Shown: piece after piece, positions 6,886-12,624 of the stretch | How the letters are laid out: each line of letters starts with the position of its first letter | Position numbering within the stretch: the stretch's first letter is position 1 | Assembly (NCBI GenBank): GCA_031404455.1 | Contig: JANNHP010000097.1 | Location: 1 to 13,878 of the forward strand | Origin: JANNHP01 sp031404455 | Lineage (GTDB): Bacteria > Planctomycetota > JAJSAM01 > JAJVHW01 | Length of the DNA: 13,878 nt | Direction: 5' to 3' | Position numbers and translations under genes: made by a program | The notes under the pieces: generated by a model | Told to the model about the DNA's origin: nothing | Seen by the model: only the letters and a program-made list of their open reading frames with translations | Database searches by the model: none

Positions 6886-7545
6886 CTATCGGGGTAGAGG
6901 TGAAACGCACGCCTTTTTCTCCAAACTCGTCCGGGCGCCCCGAGCCTCCCCGGCGACGTCGTCGCCGCCCTCGAGTGCGGCGCGCAGGCGCTTCCTGGCG
7001 CGGAAGAGGCGCGTCTTCACCGCAACGAGCGTGAGCCCCTCCCGCCGCGCGATCTCCTCGCAGGAGAGTCCCCGCAGATAGCGCTGCCTGAGGACGAGGC
7101 GCAGCGTCGCCGGCATGTCGGCGATCGACCCGCGGAGCGAGGCGACCGATTCGGCCGACGGTTCGGAGACGCCGCTGCGCCGGATCACGCGCGGCAGGTC
7201 GGGCGAATCGTCGTCGGCGTCGTCGTGCGCGCGCTCGGAGGGACGGCATCGGAGCATGCGCCTTCGACGGTCGGCGGCGCGGTTGCGCGTGATGCGCATC
7301 AGCCACGCCTCGAACGACGTCGGGTCGGAGAGCTTCGGCAGCGAGACGAACGCGGCGAGGAAGGCATCCTGCGCGGTGTCCTCCGCCTCGTGCTCGTCTC
7401 CGATCAGCCGGTACGCCGTGTTGCGCACGCGCGGCGAGAGCTCGGCGTAGAGCACGCGGAACGCCGCCTCGTCGCCCGTCTGCGCGCGGACGACCGCCCG
7501 CCCGCCCTCCTCGGTGAGTCCCGGACTCCGTCCGCTCCCGCCCAT
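6886..7545 (-). CDS. ECF-type RNA polymerase sigma factor (sigma-70 family)
   Basis: This 219-residue protein has a region 2 (about 30-96) that includes HEAEDTAQDAFLAAF (52-66) and the basic recognition helix WLMRITRNRAADRRRR (81-96). An acidic linker follows (about 105-118, DDADDDSPD). Region 4 (about 134-192) is a helix-turn-helix with DMPATLRLVLRQRYLRGLS, EEIARREG and VAVKTRLFRARKRLRAAL. Region 3 is absent, as in ECF sigma factors, which direct RNA polymerase to stress or envelope regulons. The start ATG at 7543-7545 has GGGAGGGAC just upstream. The last 27 residues form an unstructured basic tail. No anti-sigma gene lies next to it. The upstream neighbour is dapA (145 bases away) and the downstream one is a cold-shock gene. 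The regulon is unknown. Confidence 0.92.
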   Translation of the reverse strand: MGGSGRSPGLTEEGGRAVVRAQTGDEAAFRVLYAELSPRVRNTAYRLIGDEHEAEDTAQDAFLAAFVSLPKLSDPTSFEAWLMRITRNRAADRRRRMLRCRPSERAHDDADDDSPDLPRVIRRSGVSEPSAESVASLRGSIADMPATLRLVLRQRYLRGLSCEEIARREGLTLVAVKTRLFRARKRLRAALEGGDDVAGEARGARTSLEKKACVSPLPR

Positions 7546-7690
7546 CGCCGTCCCTCCCGGCGCGGCACCGCGGGGACGACTCTTCGTCCGTCCGCGGAAC
7601 GCTGCGCACGGGAGATGAAGACGCGCGGCGCGGGCACGAGGATTCGCGCCGGAGCGCGACTCTCACGCGTCGCGATCGGACTCACGCGGG

Positions 7691-8617
7691 CTACTTCGCG
7701 GGAAGGATGCCGAGCCCGCCGAGCGCGCCACGCAGAGCGGCCTCCGTCTCGGGCAGCGCGGGGAGGAGCGGCGCGCGGACGTTGCCGTTGCCGCGGCCGA
7801 GGAGCTTCATCGCCGCCTTCACGGGCACCGGGTTCGGCTCCGAGAAGAGCGCGCGCAGGAGCGGCTGGAGACGCTCGTGGATCGTGCGCGCCGCCGCGTG
7901 GTCGCCGGCCGCCGCGGCACGGACGAGGTTCGCGACGATCCTCGGGACGACGTTGCTCACGACCGACACGACGCCGGTCGCGCCGACCGCCATCATCGGC
8001 AGCGTGAGCCCGTCGTCGCCCGCGAGGACCGCGATGTCGCACGCCGAGCGGATTCGCGTGACGGCGTCGACCGAGCCGCCGGCCTCCTTGATCCCCACGA
8101 TGACCCGCGGGAACTTCCGGCGGAGGTTCGCAATCGTCTCGGGCTCGAGGTTGACGCCGGTGCGCGAGGGGATGTTGTAGAGCACGATCGGCAGCGCGTG
8201 GCGCGCCGCGAGGACGCTGAAGTGCTCGAAGAGCATCCGCTGCGACGGACGGTTGTAGTACGGGCAGACGAGCATCGCCGCGTCGGCGCCCGATTCCGCG
8301 GCGTGCGTCGTCAGACGGACGGCTTCGGCGGTGGAGTTCGAACCGGTTCCCGCGACGACCGCGACCCGCCCCGCCACGCGACGCACGACGCGTTCGATCA
8401 CGCGGTCGTGTTCCTCGTGGGTCAGCGTCGGCGACTCGCCCGTCGTGCCGCACGCGACGATCGCGTCCACGCCGCCCTTGATCTGGTCGTCGACGACCGC
8501 GTCGAGCGCGTCGTAGTCCACCTCGGGCTCGGGCCCGTCGGTGAACGGCGTGACGATCGCGGTCCACGTGCCCGCCACCTCGAACAGCTTGCGGGTCCTC
8601 GAATCCTGCTGGCTCAT
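7691..8617 (-). CDS. dapA: 4-hydroxy-tetrahydrodipicolinate synthase
   Basis: This 308-residue (beta/alpha)8 barrel enzyme condenses pyruvate with aspartate semialdehyde, the first committed step to diaminopimelate and lysine. Visible catalytic features are the Schiff-base lysine Lys177 in VGIKEAGG, Thr58-Thr59 in CGTTGE, Tyr148 in YNIPSRTG with Arg152, and the CPYYNRP loop (118-124). The length is slightly above the usual 290-300 because of about 14 extra N-terminal residues before the conserved GTWTAIVTPF. The start ATG (8615-8617) overlaps the pdxJ stop as ATGA, and GAGGAG lies about 8-9 bases upstream, so it is translationally coupled to pdxJ. Related barrels such as N-acetylneuraminate lyase share the fold. 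The residues seen fit DapA best, and no sialic-acid genes are nearby. Confidence 0.93.
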   Translation of the reverse strand: MSQQDSRTRKLFEVAGTWTAIVTPFTDGPEPEVDYDALDAVVDDQIKGGVDAIVACGTTGESPTLTHEEHDRVIERVVRRVAGRVAVVAGTGSNSTAEAVRLTTHAAESGADAAMLVCPYYNRPSQRMLFEHFSVLAARHALPIVLYNIPSRTGVNLEPETIANLRRKFPRVIVGIKEAGGSVDAVTRIRSACDIAVLAGDDGLTLPMMAVGATGVVSVVSNVVPRIVANLVRAAAAGDHAAARTIHERLQPLLRALFSEPNPVPVKAAMKLLGRGNGNVRAPLLPALPETEAALRGALGGLGILPAK

Positions 8618-9417
8618 GAGCTCGACTCCTCGCCCGACGACGGTTCCGTGCCCGGATCGACGCCGAGACGCGAGAGCGTCACCGCGCGCGCGATCGCTTC
8701 CTTCATCTCCCGCACCGCGCGATCGAAGCCGACGAGCACCGCCCGCGACACGATCGCGTGGCCGATGTTCAGCTCCTCGATGCCCGGCAGCACGGCGACG
8801 CGCCCGACGTTGCGGTAGTCGAGCCCGTGGCCCGCGTGGATCGCGAGACCGATCTCGCGGCCCGCCGTAGCGGCCATGCGCAGGTCGCCGAGCGCCGCGG
8901 TGCGCGCCGCGAGTCCCTTCGCGTTGGCGTAGCGTCCCGTGTGCAGTTCGACGACCGGGATGCCCGCTGCGTTCGCGGCCTGCAGTTGCCGCACATCGGG
9001 GTCGATGAACGCCGACACCACGATGCCCGCCGCCGTCAGTTCGCGCGTGACCCGGGAGACCCGGTCGGGGTCGCGCGTGAGGTCGAGCCCGCCCTCCGTG
9101 GTGATCTCCTCGCGGCGCTCCGGCACGAGGCAGGCCGCGTCGGGCTTCACGTCGAGGGCGACCTCGAGCGCCCGCTCGTCGAGCGCCATCTCGAGGTTCA
9201 GGTGGCGCACGAACACCTTCAGCGCGCGCACGTCGCGTTCCTGGACGTGCCGGCGGTCCTCCCTGAGGTGGACCGTGATTCCGTCGGCCCCGGCGAGCTC
9301 CGCCATCACGGCGGCGGCGATGGGATCGGGGTCCACCGACCGGCGAGCCTGGCGCACGGTCGCGACGTGGTCGATGTTGACCCCGAGGCGCGGGACCCCG
9401 GGGCCGAGCGTGTTCAT
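8614..9417 (-). CDS. pdxJ: Pyridoxine 5'-phosphate synthase
   Basis: This 267-residue enzyme carries out the last ring-closing step of DXP-dependent vitamin B6 synthesis. It joins 3-amino-2-oxopropyl phosphate with deoxyxylulose phosphate in the cytosol. Diagnostic stretches are LGVNIDHVATVRQAR (11-25), ADGITVHLREDRRH (44-57, with the catalytic His50), NLEMA (Glu76), TTEGGLD, VELHTGRYA, AGHGLDY and ELNIGHAIVSRAVL. The C-terminus carries about 20 extra residues rich in Ser and Glu. ATG 9415-9417 is chosen as start. An ATG four codons upstream (9427-9429) is equally possible, and neither has a strong Shine-Dalgarno sequence. It is the first gene of the pdxJ-dapA pair and is divergently oriented from the small secreted-protein gene across about 70 bases. 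That gap should hold both promoters, but no clear -35/-10 pair was seen. Confidence 0.95.
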   Translation of the reverse strand: MNTLGPGVPRLGVNIDHVATVRQARRSVDPDPIAAAVMAELAGADGITVHLREDRRHVQERDVRALKVFVRHLNLEMALDERALEVALDVKPDAACLVPERREEITTEGGLDLTRDPDRVSRVTRELTAAGIVVSAFIDPDVRQLQAANAAGIPVVELHTGRYANAKGLAARTAALGDLRMAATAGREIGLAIHAGHGLDYRNVGRVAVLPGIEELNIGHAIVSRAVLVGFDRAVREMKEAIARAVTLSRLGVDPGTEPSSGEESSS

Positions 9418-9487
9418 GGCGCGGAGCATGCGCCGCGGAACCCCGGAAGCCAAGAAACTCGATCCGGCGATGGCGGCCGCCCGCACA

Positions 9488-9973
9488 ATGCCGTCCGTGC
9501 GCCTCCTCCCCGCAGCCCTCGTCCTCGCCGCCTCCGCGGGCGCCCTCGCCTGGTTCCTCGGACCAGCGCGCGGCGCGACCGAGACCCTCGTGTACGTGTC
9601 GGGGCTGAAGGTCGAGGGCGAGAAGCCCGTGTGCTTCGTCCGCCTGACGAACACGTCGCCGAACGCCGCGGACATCTTCCTCGTGCACTACACGATCCGC
9701 GAGACGTCGAGGGGCATCGCCATCTCCGAGCCGGGCGCGGGGATCGGCGCTCAGCTCGTGCCGGGCAAGACCCTGACGATCGACCTCGGCAAGGTCGTCA
9801 CCGCATACCGCCGCGCCCATGAGGTCGGTCCGTACACCGGCACCGTCCAGTTCGTCGCGTTCGCCGAGGGCGGCGCCTTCCGCACGTTCTCGCCCGACAC
9901 GATCCACGTGGAGACCACGCAGATCGAGGGCGCAGCGACGCGCGACGCCGTCGTCCAGTGGTTCAACCAGTGA
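9488..9973 (+). CDS. Small exported or membrane-anchored protein of unknown function (paralogue A)
   Basis: This 161-residue protein starts at ATG 9488-9490. An in-frame ATG at 9470 would add six residues, and neither start has a clear ribosome site. A hydrophobic segment at about 5-25 (LLPAALVLAASAGALAWFLG) is a signal peptide or N-terminal anchor. The rest, outside the membrane, is beta-rich: FVRLTNTS (50-57), PGKTLTIDLG (92-101), PYTGTVQFVAF (115-125) and DTIHVETTQ (137-145). This strand order and several motifs recur in the next gene (NTT, GPLATVFLNL, PYVGTF, TIVHVTQ), so the two look like diverged tandem copies of one small beta-sandwich domain. The next gene starts 11 bases after the stop, so they are probably co-transcribed. 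I do not recognise a named family. Confidence 0.8.
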   Translation: MPSVRLLPAALVLAASAGALAWFLGPARGATETLVYVSGLKVEGEKPVCFVRLTNTSPNAADIFLVHYTIRETSRGIAISEPGAGIGAQLVPGKTLTIDLGKVVTAYRRAHEVGPYTGTVQFVAFAEGGAFRTFSPDTIHVETTQIEGAATRDAVVQWFNQ

Positions 9974-9984
9974 GGAACTCCCCG

Positions 9985-10446
9985 ATGAAGTACCTGACAC
10001 CCCTTCTCTCCGCCGCGGTCCTCGCCGCAACCGGGTTCGCCGTGCTGCACACGGGCGTCCTCGCGCAGAGCGTCACCACCTCGGCGTTCCTCGGCGGACT
10101 CGAGACCGGCAAGACGAGCGTCCCTGAACTCGTCGTGCTCAACACGACGAACTCCACTCTGACTCTCGATCTCAAGCTCCGCGCCGCCGACGGCACGGTG
10201 CTCGTCAACCGCGCGGCGGCGATGACGGTCGGCCCGCTCGCGACGGTCTTCCTCAACCTGCAGACCGAACTCGCCGCCGCCGGCGCCTCCGGCAAGCCGT
10301 ACGTCGGCACGTTCAGCGCGCAGGTGTCCGGCGAGGCGCCGTTCGATCAGTCCGCGACGATCGTCCACGTCACGCAGTACTTCGGCAAGCGCACGAAGCC
10401 GAAGGCCGCGTTCGTCATCCGGCCGATCTTCGCGCCGCTGCCGTAG
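9985..10446 (+). CDS. Small secreted protein of unknown function (paralogue B)
   Basis: This 153-residue protein starts at ATG 9985-9987 with a good ribosome site (GAGGAA ending about 7 bases upstream, overlapping the end of the preceding gene). A Sec signal peptide covers about 1-28 (MKYLTPLLSAAVLAATGFAV, then a likely cut near LAQ). The mature part is beta-rich: VPELVVLNTTNST (46-58), LTLDLKLRAADGTVLV (59-74), GPLATVFLNLQ (83-93), KPYVGTFSAQVSG (104-116) and TIVHVTQYFG (125-134). A basic segment (KRTKPK) and a short hydrophobic end follow. It resembles the preceding gene in order of strands and motifs. It probably acts in the periplasm or on the cell surface, but the role is unknown. The gene ends 24 bases before a large inverted repeat. 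Confidence 0.85.
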   Translation: MKYLTPLLSAAVLAATGFAVLHTGVLAQSVTTSAFLGGLETGKTSVPELVVLNTTNSTLTLDLKLRAADGTVLVNRAAAMTVGPLATVFLNLQTELAAAGASGKPYVGTFSAQVSGEAPFDQSATIVHVTQYFGKRTKPKAAFVIRPIFAPLP

Positions 10447-10469
10447 GCGGATCGCTGGCGCGATTCGCC

Positions 10470-10563
10470 TGTAGGGGCCGGGCTCTGTCCCCGCCCTCGT
10501 TCGGTCTGGGAGCGTCGTCGATCGCAAGATCCAGCAGGGCGGGGACAGAGCCCCGCCCCTACA
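10470..10563. repeat. Large GC-rich inverted repeat, REP/BIME-like, probable bidirectional terminator
   Basis: Two 28-base arms, 10470-10497 and 10536-10563, are inverted copies with a single mismatch (base 10479) around a 38-base centre. Each arm contains its own smaller hairpin: GGGCGGGG and CCCCGCCC around ACAGAG in the right arm, with a near-equivalent in the left. The result is a pair of facing hairpins, as in bacterial REP/BIME elements. It sits between two convergent genes (10446 and 10608), the classic place for such elements, and could end both transcripts or protect their 3' ends. No transposase is present in the window. Confidence 0.85.
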
Positions 10564-10607
10564 ACAAGCTCCTTGAACCCAAGACGCCTTGCTCGCCCGC
10601 GCCGCAC

Positions 10608-11180
10608 TCACACCCCCGTCGCGCGCAGGAACGTGAAGTCGGTCGCGCCCATGCGGCGCGTGTCGTAGCTCTCGAGTCCGGCGGCGTGGAAGGCCGCGAG
10701 TCCGCCCGCCGCGGACTGGACGACGACGTCGCCGCCCGGGGCGAGGATCGCCGGCAGCGACGCGAGCAGTTCCGCGAGCCGCGCGCGCTCCGACGTGAAG
10801 TGCGGATACGGCGGCGCCACGATCACGATGTCGTAGGGCCCGTTCTCGAGGGCGATCGCCGGGAGCCGATACGCGTCCCCCGCCACGACCACCGCGGCGC
10901 CCGGCGCGGGTGCCAGCGCCTCGACGTTCCGCCGGATCGTCTCCAGCGCCGGCCGCGCCTTCTCGACCATCACGGCGCGGTCCGCGCCGCGCGATAGGCA
11001 CTCGAGCCCGAAGGCACCGGAGCCCGAGAAGAGGTCGAGCACGCGCGTCCCCGTGAGGTCGGGGCCGAGGATGTTGATCAGCCGCCCGCGGAAGGCGTCC
11101 GTCGCGGGCCTCGTCTCGTCGCCGGGCGGCGTCTCGATGCGCCGGCCGCCCCACTGCCCGCCGATGATCCGGATGGTCAC
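10608..11180 (-). CDS. rsmD: RsmD-like 16S rRNA guanine-N2 methyltransferase with altered catalytic motif
   Basis: This 190-residue protein has the usual length for RsmD, which methylates G966 of 16S rRNA (E. coli numbering) with S-adenosylmethionine. The N-terminus IRIIGGQWGGRRIETPPG is diagnostic. The cofactor loop VLDLFSGSGAFGLECLSRGA (47-66) is intact. The catalytic motif, normally DPPY or DPPF, reads VAPPYP (APPY at 122-125), so the acidic residue is Ala. The usual RPT segment also differs, reading TRPATDAFRGRL. The gene may be a divergent but active enzyme, may act on another substrate, or may have lost activity. The start is GTG 11178-11180, directly before the conserved block, without a clear Shine-Dalgarno sequence. 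It is divergent from the FlgM-like gene and convergent with the small secreted-protein genes. Confidence 0.82.
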   Translation of the reverse strand: MTIRIIGGQWGGRRIETPPGDETRPATDAFRGRLINILGPDLTGTRVLDLFSGSGAFGLECLSRGADRAVMVEKARPALETIRRNVEALAPAPGAAVVVAGDAYRLPAIALENGPYDIVIVAPPYPHFTSERARLAELLASLPAILAPGGDVVVQSAAGGLAAFHAAGLESYDTRRMGATDFTFLRATGV

Positions 11181-11261
11181 GCGGAGGGTGTTACGTCGGC
11201 AGGCTCAATTCCCCCACGAACGGATGGGCACGGTCACCGCTCGAGTCGAGCCCTTTCTCGA

Positions 11262-11269
11262 TCCGATAA
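11262..11269 (+). promoter_or_regulatory. Possible sigma-28 -10 element ahead of the FlgM-like gene
   Basis: TCCGATAA at 11262-11269 matches seven of eight bases of the flagellar sigma-28 (FliA) -10 consensus GCCGATAA, 27 bases before the start of a FlgM-like gene. In many bacteria flgM is itself partly sigma-28 driven, so the position makes sense. The expected -35 box (TAAA) about 15 bases upstream is not there; that stretch reads GAGTCGAG. A 13-base palindrome, GCTCGA-G-TCGAGC (11239-11251), lies over it and might be an operator. This is suggestive only. Confidence 0.3.
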
Positions 11270-11296
11270 GGAAGCGACGCCAAAGGACGCCGCACC

Positions 11297-11518
11297 ATGC
11301 CTCCGGAGATCCAGATCTTGACCGACCGCCCGAGCGACCCGCCCGCCACCTCGCGAGCCCGGGACCTCGCCCGGATCGTGGAGATGCTCTCGCGAGCTCC
11401 CGCGGTCCGCACCGAGCTCGTCGACGAGATCCGCCGCCAGGTCGAGACCGACGGCTACATGAACGAGGAGAGGCTCGACCTCGCGATCGAGCGCATGCTG
11501 AAGGACATCCTCGCGTGA
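11297..11518 (+). CDS. flgM: FlgM-like anti-sigma-28 factor
   Basis: This 73-residue protein has the layout of FlgM, the small cytosolic protein that binds and holds the flagellar sigma factor FliA. The N-terminal third is polar and disordered (about 1-20, IQILTDRPSDPP). The C-terminal part has two predicted amphipathic helices, ARIVEMLSRAPAVRTELVDE and EERLDLAIERMLKDIL. Between them lies VDEIRRQVETDGYMNEERLD (42-61), matching the family pattern of a helix, a short Gly-Tyr turn and a last helix ending in a hydrophobic residue run. It starts at ATG 11297 with AAAGGA about 10 bases upstream. The stop overlaps the next gene's GTG as GTGA. No other flagellar gene is in the window, and the sequence identity to FlgM is low, so a FlgM-type regulator of another target is possible. 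Confidence 0.65.
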   Translation: MPPEIQILTDRPSDPPATSRARDLARIVEMLSRAPAVRTELVDEIRRQVETDGYMNEERLDLAIERMLKDILA

Positions 11519-12501
11519 GGCCGTTCTCGCGCCTTGCCGCGGCGGCGATCGTCGTTCTCGCGACAGCGGTCTCGCACGCCGGGTGGTGGGACGAGGCCGG
11601 CGCCGCGCGGCGCACGACCGTCGCCGAGATCAGGAAGGACCCGGACCGCTGGCGCGACGTCACCGTCGTCGTCGACGTGAAGTTCGCGCAGTTCGCCGAG
11701 CCGGGCAACCCCTACTTCACCCGCTTCTCCGCGAAGGAGTGGCGCGCTGTCGCCGCGTTCGCAGCGGACGCGACGACGCAGGCGATGGAGACGACGGAAC
11801 CGTTCGCGCTCTTCTTCGTCCGCCGCGGCACCGACAACGACGGCCGCCTCGCGGGCATCCTCAAGGGGCGCCGCGTGCAGTTCCGCGCGACCGTGCGCGA
11901 CGTCGTGAAGGGCGAGCCGTGGATCGAGGTGCTCGACGTCGTCGCCGACGGCGACCCCTTGACGCCCGAGGAGGAAGCCGTGCTCGCGCGCGGCAGCGTG
12001 CTCCTCGCCCGCGACAATCCCGCGGCCGCCGAGGCGGTGCTCCGCGGTCTCGCGGCGAAGCGCACGATGCCGCGTCCCGTGCAGGCCGACGTGTGGCGCA
12101 AGATCGGCGCCGCGTGCTGGTCGCAGCGCCAGCTCGCCGAAGCCGTCGAGGCGTACACGGTCGCGCTCGCCGCCGTGCCCGAGGACGTCGCCACCGCCGA
12201 GAAGCTGTCGGCCGCGCGCGCGGCGCTCGCCGCGGCGCCGAAGTCCGTGTCGTCCGACATCCTTGCCACGCGCCCCGCGTCCGGCGCGACCGACGCATCC
12301 GGTGACGCCGCCCCGCCGCGCGCACAGCCGCGTCGCATGCTCCCGCCCGGCGGCCTGCCGGAGACGCCGCCCGCGACGGAGACGCCCGTCGAGGAGAGCC
12401 CGACGCCCGCGCCCGTCGTCGAGACGCCGCCCGCCGAGACGCCGCCCACCGCCGACGAGTCGCCTCCCCCGCCGAAGCCGAAACTGCTCGGCCCGCGCTG
12501 A
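11515..12501 (+). CDS. Secreted protein with beta-rich domain, TPR-like helices and proline-rich tail
   Basis: This 328-residue protein begins at a GTG overlapping the FlgM-like stop (GTGA), with AAGGA about 9 bases upstream. Residues 1-22 form a signal peptide (FSRLAAAAIVVLATAVSHA). Residues 35-145 look like a small beta-barrel or OB-fold-like domain: TVAEIRKDPDRWRDVTVVVD, PFALFFVRRG, GRRVQFRATVRDVV and WIEVLDVVADG. Residues 150-238 resemble two TPR-type helix pairs (ARGSVLLARDNPAAAEAVLR; IGAACWSQRQLAEAVEAYTV followed by ALAAVPEDV). Residues 242-328 are disordered and proline-rich with repeated ETPP units (283-286, 303-306, 308-311). Such a tail often spans the cell wall or binds partners. 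Coupling to a FlgM-like gene suggests an envelope role, perhaps tied to motility, but this is inference. Confidence 0.8.
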   Translation: MRPFSRLAAAAIVVLATAVSHAGWWDEAGAARRTTVAEIRKDPDRWRDVTVVVDVKFAQFAEPGNPYFTRFSAKEWRAVAAFAADATTQAMETTEPFALFFVRRGTDNDGRLAGILKGRRVQFRATVRDVVKGEPWIEVLDVVADGDPLTPEEEAVLARGSVLLARDNPAAAEAVLRGLAAKRTMPRPVQADVWRKIGAACWSQRQLAEAVEAYTVALAAVPEDVATAEKLSAARAALAAAPKSVSSDILATRPASGATDASGDAAPPRAQPRRMLPPGGLPETPPATETPVEESPTPAPVVETPPAETPPTADESPPPPKPKLLGPR

Positions 12502-12507
12502 ACTTCC

Positions 12508-12555
12508 CGGGGACGGTCCTCGGTGACTTTTCGGGGACGGTCCTTGGTGACTTTT
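12508..12555. repeat. 24-base tandem duplication with hairpin and T-run (possible double terminator or REP-type remnant)
   Basis: Two head-to-tail copies, 12508-12531 and 12532-12555, differ by one base (C or T at the 14th position). Each reads CGGGGACGGTCC, then TCGG or TTGG, then TGACTTTT. The CCGGGG and CCTCGG segments can pair, so each copy resembles a short intrinsic terminator placed directly after the TPR-protein gene. The GGGGACGGTCC core also resembles repeat sequences found near REP-associated transposase genes in other GC-rich genomes, from memory. The 123-base gap carries nothing else recognisable before the ribosome site of the next gene. Confidence 0.7.
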
Positions 12556-12624
12556 GAGCCTGGGTCCGGCCTGCGGCGGGCGGCGCGTCTCACCTCAGCC
12601 TGTGCCCTGGCCGAAGAGGACCTC

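Noticed and set aside
7546..7690. Possible small gene or regulatory RNA between dapA and the sigma factor
   Set aside because: No open frame with a ribosome site, no stable hairpin plus T-run and no clear promoter were found in these 145 bases. They probably hold the sigma-factor promoter.
7691..10030. Long minus-strand frame running from dapA through the pdxJ region and beyond
   Set aside because: Only the dapA part has family motifs. The rest is a shadow of pdxJ and of the plus-strand secreted-protein gene.
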